From Mariannaea sp. PMI_226 (taxonomy: Eukaryota > Ascomycota > Sordariomycetes > Hypocreales > Nectriaceae): a stretch of DNA of 64,000 nucleotides. This document shows, one piece after another, positions 24,986 through 37,760 of the stretch (positions within the stretch are counted from its first letter, which is position 1; every line of letters begins with the position of its first letter). A program made the position numbers and the translations under genes. The notes under the pieces are model-generated. The model saw only the letters and a program-made list of their open reading frames with translations. It was not told where the DNA came from and made no database searches. Location: the NCBI GenBank assembly GCA_024336345.1, contig JANFOG010000003.1:310001-374000 (forward strand). Reading direction: 5' to 3'.

Positions 24986-27702
24986 GTTGACTAGAGAGAG
25001 GGGTATGTTTGCTCATCTGTGTGGTTGGGGATGAGTGTTAAGTCGTATCAAGTATTGAGTGCTGGCTGGCTCATCTGAGCTATATATCCATCAAGGAGCC
25101 CATGCCGCGCAACTTCTGTCTCCTCTCAGTCACCCATCCACTCAAAAACGGGCCACTGTAGGCAAACACGGAATACTATGTTACAAGAAGAGCTGATCTG
25201 CCGGTAGATGTATCTCAGTTTTCTGGCCCCGGGTGTCCTCTAAGGGCAATGTAGTGGCCTGTGGGCGTTTTTCTATAGTATCCCGTCCATTTGTGGGTAG
25301 TCATCACAAATCTCTGATCTATGTTCATCTTGTTTTTTATCTTCTTCTTTTCATCTCAGAGTTCCGAGAAAGCTAGTAGGAGAATGGTGTTCGTGTTTGT
25401 ACACGGTGCCTTTTCTTTGTGGATGGCTTCTAGATTGATATTATATATATCCCTTTCGTGGCCCTACAGCAAGTGGAGAGTAGCAAACAGAGATACTCAC
25501 AAATCAGATACTGCAAAACATGAGGTACTTACATCTTCACTATATTTTGCCCATATAAGGTGTATCAGCAATATCCCTGACTACTTCTCGAGGGATCATC
25601 ACCATCACATGACTCTCAGAACAGCTCTCAATCGGGCTTCTGCTATTTGTCGGAAATGATTATATAATGCACTCATGGACAGATGGGTGATATGGAGCCC
25701 AGTACACACTACTTGCCTTGTGGCCACTAAATGGATGTGAAGTACCAGACTCGGACCAGTATGCCGTCGGGTTTCGTCCCCTTTAGAAGGTCACGATCAC
25801 CTCTCTTCACTAAACCTCCTTGTCGTAAAGGAATCTGCTGATCATTGAGACTAAGCTTTTGTCAATTCCTTTGTTATTCCGCCTACTCAGAAATCCACCC
25901 ACGCTTTCGTCTAAACAGGATAATTCGGAGCGGCTGTTCTACGTAAAGGCTAACTGCAGTGTGTGAGATGGAGAAATGATTCACAAAGCTCCGCGTTGGC
26001 GATACTTATTCGGTCCGTATCACTAACCTATTCTTGTACGATTGGTTCTCAAAGAAAGGGGCTCGGGAAGAGGAAGAGTGGGAAGAAGCAAACAAACACG
26101 AAGCGATTCTGTTGCTTTCGGATAATCACCGATGGATCATTCCTGAGGCACAAAATCGTGTAAAATCATGGGCTGGGTAGAGAGACAGTGTGCCCAGGAG
26201 TGCCAAAGTACTATCTCATAAGAGCAAGGGGCGCAGTTGTACAAAGGCGACTGGCCGAGCTGTAGATACCCGCCTCCCCTGTGGCTTGTAGAGGGCGTGA
26301 TGTGCTGTCAAGGACGGAGGAGTTTACTTAGCTGGAATGTGCCTTACTTAGACTTGGTTACTACTCATCAGTGTACAGCCGCAGTATTAAAAAAGGTAGT
26401 GTATCTATCGGGGCCTGTTGACAAGAACGTGCTAGGGAGCAATTCGACTAGAAAAACGAGGCGAGATTGCTTCATGAAAACAAGTAGGTGGTCGAAATGA
26501 TTCTTCTAGCGTCGTGGACAGGAGGGCAGGCAACTATACTGCTACATTATGCATCAGATATTGAACCAAATCTGGGGGTAGCTATGCAATATGAAAGAGG
26601 TCGAGGTTAGGCATTTGGGAACTAGCCCCTTTACCCAAGGGGAGTGTCTCTCGTGGTTCAACAGGAGAGAAAAGCAGTAGACTAAGAATTAAGATAGGTG
26701 AAATGGTTATTTACAGAAAGAGGTGAAAAACAATTCTTCTGTTGGTAGATAAAGGAGCCCATCTAGTAGGTATGATAGTAGGCGAGAGGAGACCAGAACC
26801 ATACGATGTTGGATCCTTGGCGATGGCATCTATGGCAGCCCATACTTTATTGCCCATTTGGAGTTTTTCTATCTATTTGAAAGCTATTATATGAGTAGAA
26901 TAGGTTAGGGACTCTCATGTGATAGTGCATGAATCATTTTCACTTATGACATATGAGGTCATATCTTCGAGGCATTCCTTCATCAGAGACCACCTCTATT
27001 AAGTGTGCAGGGGATGAAGGGGTTTGCACATAAGAGAGGCGTGGACAAACACCAGTCGTATTGATTTCATAACTTTATGCCGCCCTTTCATATTTCTATA
27101 TTTATGCACATCAACTCATGCCGTCCCCTTCGCTCTGCACTACAAGTGGTGGACTAATACACTTTTACACAAACCCAATCTCAACTGGCCGCTTGCTTCG
27201 CCAAAGGCGGTGAGTGAATGAGGAAAGGCGGTGGAGTTTCTCGGTGACCTGACGTAAACCCTGTTGAGAGGAACGACATTACTTCGTATACTGTGTATGT
27301 AGGTGAATCCTTCTTTTTTTCTTTTTTCTTTCTTTCTTGTCTTTCTCATTTTCAGTTTCATTTTCCATTTAGTTGAAAAATTCCTGATCATAAAAACAGT
27401 CTCCGTCATTCCCTCAGGAACAGATCTCGATACATACTTGAGCCACTACTACACTTGAGATATTCCCCCTGCCCACTGTAATAGTACATGGTAGTTAGGT
27501 TTCGGGGGAGTCGTATTTATGTATCTAGGTACCTCGGACAGATTCAGGTCCCTGGAAAACTTAGTTGCCAGCATGAAGGATGAATTGGGATTGGGGAGGG
27601 AGGGGCAGTTATGACCGCGAATTATCCGTTTCTAGTATGCACAACTCTTTTCGTAAACAATTTTTGCATCAACTTAGTTGTTAGGGCATGCGCCGGAGAG
27701 TC

Positions 27703-27736
27703 AGTGTGTGTGTGTGTGTGTGTTATGTGTGTGTGG
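27703..27736. repeat. (TG)n microsatellite
   Basis: Dinucleotide TG repeat with a single TTA interruption. A T homopolymer follows 50 bp downstream. Confidence 0.9.
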
Positions 27737-29737
27737 GCCAAAGTCCCTCACTCGCGCCCTGACAGAGAGTGTCTCAAATAGGTAGGGCCCTTTTTTTTTT
27801 TTTTTTTTTCCCTCCCCTCCACCCTCTGTTAGGTCTGTTAGGGGTCCCTCTCTCTCTCGGCCCCCAGCCAGTAAATAAGCTGGCCGTCGCTGGGGGATAC
27901 TGGGATAATGACTAGTTAGTGGGAGGAGCGTATGGAGTTTCGGAGTATTCTCCTCTACCTGGACATGATATTTGGACTGGTACTCTCACCTCACGAGCCA
28001 GAGTGGTTTACGTGCGTGCTCGCTCTTCTTTTTTAAGGTTTCTTTCTTTCTTTTCCTCCTTCTTCTTCTGCTTCAGTCTACAGATACCCCAGTGCACAGA
28101 TTACAGTATTTGGGTATCGCTGCGGGGAATTGCTCTAGTGAGACTGGGGAGGGCTGCTGTTGCATTTTTGGAGGGGAACAATTGTCTGGTGTTTCTTGAT
28201 TTCCCTGTTTTTTTTTTGCTCTTTGGTGTTGTTGTTTTTGTTATTGTCGTCCATTCAGCCCCTGTTCATTTTGAGCCCAGTCCAGCCGGTCCAGCCAGTC
28301 CAGCCAGGCTAAGCAACTCACTATGTTCACCAGCGAATGGACAACAAGATGACATATCAATTAGCTGATAAACAAACGTCCCCCGTCGTTGCCGTGTGAC
28401 TCGAGACAGATAGGCCAAGCTGCCATCTACCTAATGCCAAGGCAAGGTAAGGTAATCAATATGAACCAGATCGCTGCCCAAACAATAAAGACGACTTCCT
28501 TCATTGTTCCTTGTGCGGGCGTCTCGTAGTACCGACATGAATTCCTTCGCCACGTTACTGACAGATTAAGGCAATTACATTACTCAGGAATCACTAAGGT
28601 ATTCCCAACCTCGACTAGGCCCGTCCGTGGGCGATTTACTGTCCCACCAGCGAAGCGATGCCCAGCCCTATTTGGGCCATCAATCACAGGAAGGATTGCC
28701 AAAATCCCAAATTCTCTAAATGAGCCCCCTCTTAGATTCATTGAAAATGAAAATTCCGCTAGTTGCTGCGCAATTACTGTTTCAAAAAAAAAAAAAAATT
28801 AATTCCTTGCTGCTGTTGCTACAACCCACTGTACCCTGGGTCATCCTAGGTTGACGCTTGGGCTGGCCTCTTCTTACGCCCATGGCGCCGTCCGTAGAGA
28901 TACCTTGCTGCACAACAACGAGTACCAGACCACCCGGGTACTGAATAAAGAGCCTGGGCAGAAGTGAGACTTGTCGAGTGGTTTTGCATGGCGTTGCCCT
29001 GAAACATTACCCAAATGGACGGAGTAATTATTACCCAGGCTGAGTCCTTTGCTGTTTCTCTGTCGTTTCCCACTGGGTAGCTATAATAACTGATCTGGCG
29101 TTGGTTATTGATGGATGAGGTCAAGGAAGTACCTACGTAACGCACGCACGATTCATCCATGGTTGAGCTAGTCGGCTCACTATAATTACGGCACTGAGTC
29201 TTTACTTTACCCTTCCCTATGAAGCAGTATAAAGTACGGAAAAAAAGATGATAGCAATGAATGGATGAACGACTGGCCGGTATCTTCAATTCCCAAACAA
29301 TAAATAGTCTGACACTGCGCTATTCTCCAAGCGAACAATATCCTTTTCACATTGGAATTGAGATGCCTCTCTCTGCCTCCCTACTAAATACCTAACTTAG
29401 GTTGGTACTGAAGTGCGCACCCAAATTATTACGGTACCCTAGGTACCTGGGGCACGGTAGTTATTGATTGACCTAATCCTGCTTCTCTTCACTCCTGCAG
29501 TGTTTCTGTCTTCCCCCGCGCAGCTGATCTGGATGCGTCTTGTAGCATTATGCTTGGATGAAATATTGCCCGCTATATTATACCAGGCACAACTGCCCAT
29601 CTCCCTGTGCCTAGGTAGGGGGAAATATCAATTCCCTGGCTTCTGTACCTAAACACGCAAATCTACGACCTACCCACGCACCCACACCCACACCCACACA
29701 TTCATTCTACCCAAGTTACCTTCCCTTAGGTAGTTAA

Positions 29738-29769
29738 AACACACACACACGCACACACGCACACACACA
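29738..29769. repeat. (CA)n microsatellite
   Basis: CA repeat with two G interruptions, about 200 bp upstream of the importin start codon and likely within its promoter. Confidence 0.9.
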
Positions 29770-29963
29770 AGTGCACACTACCTACACTACACGGCTGCTA
29801 GGTAGGTACCTCAGATGCCCCGCCATCCGCATTCGCCGCACACTCCCACTCAAATCTGACTTGACAGATCCTGCCTCTCTCCCACCTTCGCACCTTTTTG
29901 TCGTCGTCGTCGTCGCCTCTTCGACCTCGAAATCCCCATCCGCCCTCCCCCCTATATATCACC

Positions 29964-32900
29964 ATGGATCCCGCTGCTGTGAGGTCCTTGCTTGCTTCCA
30001 GCTTGGACCCCGATGCCGACAACAGAAGGCGCGCCGAGCTTCAACTAAAACAGGTCCGTTGATCCTCATCCAGTTCTGTCTCTTGTCTCTCTGTCTGTCC
30101 CAGTCCAGTCCCTCAACTTTTTCTCCTCCATCCCCTCATACCTGCTGCTCTTTCAGCCGGCTTCTCTCCGTGATGACCGTGTTCGCCTTGCAACTGTTTG
30201 GGCCTGCATGCTCTTCCCATCAGTCTTTATCGGGAGGCAAGAGAGACGTCCTGGGCTCACCTATCTACCCTTCTTTGCTACTTTTTAAGAAGCCCTCGTC
30301 CAGTCTTCGTGCCACCGGCGCTTAGTGGACTCTCCCACCTCTCTTCCTTGCGCCGTCTTCCAATATTAAACATCGATACTGACGTACATCTTCCTTGCAG
30401 ATTGAGGAGCAACATGGCTTCCTCGACTGCCTTCTCGATATCCTGCAGGCTGAGCAGGACGCCAGCGTTCGACTGTCGAGTACGTCTTCGATCCCTCCTC
30501 CCCGATATTATCTACCTCTTCCTCTGCCCCTCCCCCCAAAGTCATGCTAACCCCCCCACCAGCCGTAATTTATATCAAGAACCGCGTCAATCGATCCTGG
30601 TACAATAACGAGGGATACACAACCGAGCCCCCCGCCACCCTCATCGCCGAAGACGAGAAGGCTCGAGTCCGAGACCGCCTTCTACCTGTCCTCGCTGCCT
30701 CCGAGGGCCTCGTTCGCCAGCAGCTCATTCCTGTCCTTCAGCGCATCCTCCAATATGACTTCCCAGCTCGATGGCCACGTTTTATGGACTTCACCCTTGA
30801 GCTGCTCAACACGAATACACCCAGCTCTGTCCTTGCTGGTCTGCAATGCCTTCTCGCCATCTGCCGTGCGTTCCGTTACAAGTCGACTGATAGTGATGAC
30901 CGACAACACTTCGACAAGATTGTCGAGGCCAGTTTCCCCCGCCTTCTTGCAATCTGTAACGAGTTGGTGAATCAGGAGAGCGATGAGGCCGGTGAGATGC
31001 TTCACCTGGCACTCAAGGCCTACAAGCACGCAACCTGGGTATGTCGTCCACACTGAGAGCCTTCAAGCCTCGTCAAAATCTTTGTCTGACCGTCTTGTTT
31101 TCTTTTGCGCAGCTGGAGCTCGCTCCTTTTCTACGACAACGCGATATCAACATTGCCTGGTGCACCGTTTTCCTCCAGACCGTCTCCAAGACCTGCCCCG
31201 CCAGTGCTATGCAGGGCGACCAGTATGATCGTGAGAAGAGCCACTGGTGGAAGGCCAAGAAGTGGGGTTACTTCAACTTGAATCGCCTGTTCATTCGGTA
31301 TGACCAGCTTCCAACAATTGTTGCAAATGCTTTTTTGTCCTTGTTTTTTTTGGTATTTCCCCCCCTTTCTCTAGCGCTTTTCCTGACATCTTCTGCTTCC
31401 TCTAGACATGGCAACCCAGCAAGCCCTGGCAAGGGCGACGAGGCTCTCCGATTCGCTAAAGACTTCACTGCCAACATTGCTCCCGAGATCCTGAAGCACT
31501 ACCTGCAAGAGATTGAGAAATGGGTCGCCAAGACTTCCTGGCTCAGCCGACCCTGTCTCTCCTATACTCTGGTCTTCCTCGACGAGTCTGTCCGACCTAA
31601 GGAGATGTGGGTGCATCTGAAGCCCCATCTGACCAATCTCGTCACCCACTTTGTCTTCCCTGTTCTGTGCTTGACCGAGGAGGATGTTGAGAAGTTTGAG
31701 GAGGAGCCTGAGGAGTATCTTCACCGCAAGCTCAACTTTTTCGAGGAGGCGTCTGCCCCTGATGTCGCTGCCACCAACTTCCTCGTCAACCTGACCAAGA
31801 ACCGCCGCAAGGAGACTTTCGAGATTCTCACTTTCGTCAATGCCGTTGTCAATGAGTATGAACAGGCTCCCGATGACAAGAAGAACCACATTGCCAAGGA
31901 GGGTGCTCTGAGAATGATTGCCACCCTTGCTCCCGTCATCCTCGGAAAGAAGAGCCCAATCGCCGACCAGGTCGAATACTTCCTTGTCCGATATGTCTTC
32001 CCTGATTTCACTAGTCCCCAGGGCTACCTCCGTGCTCGTGCTTGTGACACCATCGAGAAGTTTGAGCAGCTCAACTTCCAAGACCAGAACAACCTGCTCA
32101 CCATCTACCGTCACATCCTGGACTGCATGGCTGACCCAGCCCTTCCTGTCCGTGTCACTGCGGCCCTCGCGCTGCAGCCGCTGATTCGACACGATGTCAT
32201 CCGCACCAGCATGCAGCAGAGCATCCCCACAATCATGCAGCAGTTGCTGAAGCTGGCCAATGAAGCTGATATCGACGCCCTCGCCAACGTTATGGAGGAT
32301 TTTGTCGAGGTTTTCGCTACCGAGCTCACTCCCTTCGCTGTTGCCCTTAGCGAGCAGCTCCGCGACACTTACATGCGAATCGTTCGCGAACTTCTTGAGA
32401 AGGAAAGCAAGGTTGGCGATGATGGTGAGCTGTACAACGAGTATGACGATAAGAGCATTACCGCTCTCGGTGTTCTGCAGACTATCGGCACACTTATTCT
32501 CACCCTTGAGAGTACCCCTGATGTCCTCCTCCATATTGAGGCTGTCCTTATGCCCGTAATTAAGGTCACTCTGGAAAACAAGCTTTACGGTATGTTTCTT
32601 CTACTGAACTATTTCACAAAGGAAAAAAGAAGAAAAAAATTCAATGAACATGCCCCACTGACGTTGTGTTGCAGATCTCTATAACGAAGTTTTCGAGATT
32701 ATTGACAGTTGCACCTTTGCAGCCAAGGCCATTTCACCTACCATGTGGCAGGCCTTTGAGCTGATTCACACCACTTTCAAGGCTGGCGCTGAATACTATC
32801 TTGAGGACATGTTGCCCGCACTCGACAACTTTGTTCAGTTTGGTGCTCCTCAGCTGGCCCAGAAGCCTGAATACACCCAGGCTCTGTTCTCCATGGTTGC

Positions 32901-34012
32901 TGATATGTTCACCGATACCATTCAAGGTGGCGTCGAGCGGATATGCGCTTGTAAGCTGGCCGAGGCTATGATGCTTAGTCTGCGTGGCCAGATTGACAGC
33001 TGTGTCGAGGGCTTTATCAACATGGCCATGAACATCCTGGCTAGCCAGGACATCAAGGTGAAGAGCTATCGCATTCACCTCATGGAAATGATCATCAACT
33101 CTATCCACTACAACCCCATCCTTACCCTTCAGGTTCTCGAGTCTAAGGGCTGGACCAACCGCTTCTTCAGCCTCTGGTTCGGTAGCATGACTTCCTTCAC
33201 CCGTGTCCATGACAAGAAGCTCTGCATCGTTGCCATCTCAGCGCTGCTCAACCTTAACCATGACCAGGTTCCTGCCAGTGTTTCCGTTGGCTGGCCCCGA
33301 TTACTTCAGGGCATCACCGAGCTTTTCCGATCCCTGCCTAACGCCATGAAGAGTAAGTGTGGCTGAATTTGAGATCTTGGTACGTTACAAACTAACTGTC
33401 TTCTTAGACCGCGAAGAAGCCCTTCGTGATGACTTCCACCTCGAGTCTACTTACGACTATGGTGAAGATGATGAGTGGGATGACGATGAAGCCAACTGGA
33501 ACGCCGACGATGACACCAATGAGGCTGAGGGAACTGAAGTCAAGGATGAGAGCACTACTTATTTGGAGTTCCTCAATGAAGAGGTAAGTTTTCATTGTCA
33601 AGGTATATGCGGACAATACGTTTCTAACATTTTGTCTCAGGCTCAGAAGTTCAGCCGCGCTCTGGATGACGACGGTGAGGAGGATGACCTTGGAGAGGAC
33701 AGCGTCGTCCTGGAGTCCCCGCTCGATAAGATCGAGCCCTACCAGCTTTTCCGTGCCACTCTGATGAGTACGTTTATCGAAAGGCCAGCCCATATATCGT
33801 ATCACTGTATGCTAACTCGATCGTTTCCAGAAATGCAACAAGAGCAGCCCCAGTTCTATGCCACTCTCGCTGGTCACCTCTCTGCCGATGATCAGGCTGT
33901 GATCCAGACCGTCATGGTCAAGGCCGAGGAGGTTGCCCAGGCGGCCCAGCAGGCCCAGCTTCTCGCTCAGCAGCAAGCCCTTGCTGGTGCTGCCAACGGC
34001 GGTGCTCCTTAG
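29964..34012 (+). CDS. nmd5: Importin-beta family nuclear import receptor (Nmd5/Sxm1, importin 7/8 type)
   Basis: Nine exons: 29964-30053, 30401-30479, 30563-31038, 31113-31297, 31406-32589, 32675-33352, 33408-33583, 33641-33767 and 33831-34012, giving 1,058 aa. All eight introns are GT-AG; the first is long (347 nt). The N-terminus is an importin-beta N-terminal domain (about residues 20-105) with the VIYIKNRVNRSW segment. It is followed by HEAT-repeat helices along the whole length, including the ARWPRFMD segment and the QGDQYDREKSHWWKAKKWGYFNLNRLF region typical of importin 7/8. A strongly acidic stretch (DDEWDDDEANWNADDD) near residue 920 is also characteristic. It should carry cargo such as ribosomal proteins or transcription factors into the nucleus with Ran. 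The C-terminus is Gln/Ala-rich. Length matches yeast Nmd5 and Sxm1, which I cannot separate by eye. Confidence 0.93.
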
Positions 34013-34093
34013 CAAGGTGGCTAGGTGCGAGTAACTGGTGAATATGTGCTTGGAATGGTTTAACCCCGCCCTTTTACCCCCTTGTCCCCCCCT

Positions 34094-34130
34094 TACCCTC
34101 ACCCTCACCCTCACCCTCCCCCTCCCCTAA
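34094..34130. repeat. (ACCCTC)n short tandem repeat
   Basis: About four ACCCTC hexamers just downstream of the importin stop codon. The unit differs from the fungal telomere unit CCCTAA, and the tract is internal. Confidence 0.8.
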
Positions 34131-35055
34131 CACCAAACCCAACCCCAACAATCCCCCAGTCTTTTTTATTATATCCCCCCTTCCTCTTTCACATCAGGGC
34201 AGGAGCCAAGATTCCCCGGGGACGACGAGACGAGTGATGAGATGCCCTATCCAAAAGAAAAGAAAGAGCTGTTAGAGCGTGCAAACAACGATGACCAACT
34301 TCCTCCCCTCCCAATGCCCCGCGACAGTGCCACGGGCGTGATATAGTGGGCTGGCACAAATGCCGTGCCGATCCATCTATCACGGCGCTGCGCAGAAATG
34401 AGGGTGAAATGGATTCGAAAAGGGTGTTTTGTCCGGAATAACCTGATCTTTAGGGGCGAGAGCTCCATGACGAGAGATGAAGGATGTACGGATGACTTTT
34501 GCGTACGGAACGTTGCGTAGATGGAAAAGGGGTATTTGCAGCTGCTGGGAAGTCCCATCATCAAAGAATAATGTAGGTAGTGATTAAATAGCCACAATAT
34601 ATATTTTCCCAAACATGTTTATGGTATCGTCACTTTTAGTATGTTGATTTGATGCGGTTTTTTTTTTAAATCACGAAGTCTTTTGATTGAGAAGGCTTGT
34701 ACAGGATGGCACCAGCCTCGTTTGCAATCAAGGACTGTAGCGGGTCATGATCGATGTTGAGAGGTGAATATCTGAGAGGTGATGAACACGCTCTACTAAT
34801 GTGGTCAGTCATATACTGAAAGCACCCTTACCAAGAGCAACATATCTCGTTTTCTTCTGTCAGTGATTCACTCTTTTCAGACGATCGTCGTCATTCGACA
34901 CCTTCCCCTCCCCCTAGACTTTCCATTCTGTCTGCTTCTTTTCACAACTCTCACCCTACGTCTAACCTGCTAACATGCTGACTATTCCACCGAATCAGCG
35001 GTGCTGCAAATTTGAACATGCCCCCCCTCCCTTGCCTTTGATCAGGCCAATTGGA

Positions 35056-35089
<34 letters not shown>
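35056..35089. repeat. (CA)n(TA)n compound microsatellite
   Basis: CA repeat passing directly into a TA repeat. Confidence 0.9.
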
Positions 35090-36168
35090 CGTCCATCCAC
35101 CCATCAATCCATGCTGCCTTTGGCTAAAACCGAAAATGAGAGGACTTGAAAGGTCATGTTTCTTACTTCCTTCGTCATCAGCCTCTCTCCACGAATCAAC
35201 CCTCCATGTATAAATCGAATTGAATGGGGAACATAAGTTTTAAGCCAGTACGATTTACACCAGCTAATGACTCGGGAAATGGAATGTAAAAAAAAGAAGA
35301 AAGGAAAAAAGAAAAAGCAAGAAGCAAGACATATAGGAGTTATGCCGTAGAATAATGTTTTAGATTGTTACGGATGTTCTTTTTCATTTTTTTCCCTTCG
35401 TTTCTAGGTTATGTTCTCCTCTTGATGTTTTTCTATTCTCTCCATATTTCTTGTTCCTCAAACCTTTTTTTTTTCTCTGTACCTGATCGTCATCTTCTCT
35501 TTTTTGTCTACATTCCAATCAACCAAAACCACCACCGGCGGCCCCGGGGATGTGGCGTCCCCGGGCCGAGCAAAAGAAACGGGTCCCTCCCATTCCTTCC
35601 GTGATTTCCCCCCCTCCCAAAACGGGAAGAAAAAAAAGAGAAGTGAGACTGAGTTGCTGGAGGGTTTATGTCACATTTTTCTTTCCTTTTTTTCTTTCTA
35701 TTAAACCGCCGGTGAAGAGAAGAAGTAATGATTGGGTCGGGAAGGTGTCTTGAATCTTTCAAGGGTTGTTGGCGACTGTGCATCGTTTGGAGCTCTTCAC
35801 CTCAATGCGTTGGTAATGAACCCCCCTTATATCGTGACAGGGTCATTCAAGGATAAGTCAATATCAAGGACGAACCAGTTTTTATTTGTTTGTATCTTTG
35901 CGTTTTGGATTATTCTCCTGCTCTATTCCGCCAGAAAAGGTCTGGGGACCAACCTCCCACTCCCAAGCCAGTAGGTATTCTGGTTATACGATAAAACTAT
36001 GTCCAACAATAACAACGATATTGTATATACATTCTGTAGCGACAGGGGTTTGTCTCGTTCTTGTTCATCTCTTTCTCTCTCCCATTGGTAAACACTCTAT
36101 TAAAGCAAAGAATATGCTGCTCTACACAAAAAGTACCTTTCATGTCCCAAACTCCGCTCTCTTTCCCA

Positions 36169-37760
36169 TTACATCATAAACAAAGCAACACCCACAGCCA
36201 CCATCGCAGACACCATCAAGGCAGGGCCAGCGTGTAGACGCTCACCCGCATTGTCGTTATCGTCTGAGGAGCCGTCAGAAGAGGCCGTCACAGTAACGGT
36301 GCTATGGGTACCGCTGGCTGTGGACTTACTTGTTTCACTGCTGCTCACACCTGTGACACTGGGCAAAGCGGTGTCGCTCGCCTTGAGCGAAACAATATTG
36401 CTGTCAGATGTGTCAATGTTGGACTGGGCGATGCCAATCTGCTGGTTGGCCAAGTCATAAACGACGTAAGCACTGCGCAGGAACGTATCACCGAGCAGAG
36501 CAAACGAGTCGTCATCAACGCCATAATCCGATGCGGAGCCGATGCCGAACATGCAAGCACCCTCCCAGCCATCAAAGACCTGGCTGAGTTGAGGATCATT
36601 CATGATCTGGTCCTGAACAGACGCAAAGGAATTGACAACCATTTGATCCATAGCTACCTGAATTGTCTTGTCCTTGAAGGCAAAGTCGAAGCTAATGCCG
36701 TCGCCCTTCGACTTCGCATACGCACAGTCGACAAATGGCACATTAACGCCAGAGACTGTGCGGATATCAAAAGCCTGGTAAATGTCCTGGACCTGAGAGT
36801 CGGGGAGAAGGCAAATAGTTGAGCCCGAATCGAGGATGGCATTTGCATTGATATTCTGAAGTTTTACATCATCGCTACCCTTTTTGGTGTTGACAGTGAG
36901 GCCTTGCATCTTGACGGTGAAAGAAGTGACATTGTCACTGGTGGACTGGAAGTCGGCAACTAGAGGGAGGGTGGAAAGATTTCCAACAAACTTCTTGGTA
37001 TCGATGCCGCCAAAGAGAATGGTTCCGGAATCAGCGTTAAGATCGTTGAGATATAGACTGAAGGCGGCGGTGTCGATGAAGCCCTGTGAAACCATGTTGT
37101 CGAGAATGGTAGGATACTTGCGGGGAGCTGCAACGTTGGTGTCGAAACCAAGACCCATGATACCAGTGGGACGAACTGACTTGGTGGCAAGACCGAGTTT
37201 CTGGTTCTTGATGGCTTTTCCATCAATGGTAACAGTATCATTGAAGTAGTCACCCTTTATGTGGCGGCCATCGAGGTATGTGATGTCGAAACCGCCTTTG
37301 GCAACAACTTCGAAGGTCGAGCTGTCGGAAGGCTTGACTATTAGACAGGACAGGATTGTGTTAGCTATTATTTTGAAGCTCAAGTTGAAGCTGAAGTCAA
37401 AAGTGCACTGTTTGTCAATGCCTGCAATGGGGTCTGGGCAAATAACTCACATGTCTCCTGGCAGAATCCATTTTCGGCCTGCAACTCATCGCTGTTGCAC
37501 AGATCGGTATCGACTGAATTTACCCAAGTATCACTACTTCCCGTATCTAGCAGGAAACTGAGCTTCTGGCCGGGCGTGCCGATGTCGAATTCAGCATAGT
37601 AACCTCCGCCAGTGATGTTATTCACAGCTGTCAAGTCGAGCGTGTCACGCTTGGTGATTGCGGAAGAGTGATCAACCGTCTGTCTAGAGAAGCCAACTGA
37701 TACGACGCCAGCCTGAGCGCAGGTGGCGGCGAGGGAGAGAAGGGGAATGGAGGAGCGCAT
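36169..37760 (-). CDS. Secreted, GPI-anchored pepsin-like aspartic protease
   Basis: Exons on the minus strand are 37451-37760 and 36169-37337 (intron 113 nt), giving 492 aa. Residues 1-18 are a signal peptide (MRSSIPLLSLAATCAQAG), followed by a short prosegment ending near a KR. The two catalytic motifs are present: FLLDTGSSDTWV near residue 70 and AILDSGSTICLLP near 320. The flap region lies in the ITYLDGR stretch. Cys pairs flank the first motif, as in the yapsin/OpsB group. The C-terminus has a Ser/Thr-rich spacer, then a terminal hydrophobic helix (GPALMVSAMVAVGVALFMM) without a cytoplasmic tail. That is the pattern of GPI attachment, with a likely omega site in the Asn-Ala-Gly just before it. 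Expected at the cell surface, cleaving proteins at acidic pH. Confidence 0.9.

Larger units (their letters stand above)
25017..29963. other. Large gene-poor tract (about 5 kb)
   Basis: No protein is recognisable on either strand. The tract holds a TG microsatellite (27.70-27.74 kb), a T run (27.79-27.81 kb), a CA microsatellite (29.74-29.77 kb) and many TAGGTA/TACCTA tracts near 29.4-29.8 kb, just ahead of the importin gene. A 147-codon minus frame at 28,846-29,289 has no ATG at its start and no domain. Long non-coding transcripts cannot be excluded. Confidence 0.45.
34013..36168. other. Intergenic between importin and protease genes
   Basis: Convergent 3' ends with about 2.1 kb between. It contains (CCCTCA)n-like and CA/TA simple repeats and long T-rich blocks (35.3-35.7 kb). 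No gene was recognised. Confidence 0.5.

Noticed and set aside
31371..32534. 387-codon open frame antisense to the importin gene
   Set aside because: Shadow of the well-conserved sense exon 5; caused by codon bias, with no domain of its own.
34094..34130. Telomere-like CCCTCA tandem repeat
   Set aside because: Unit is not CCCTAA, only about four copies, and it is internal between genes.
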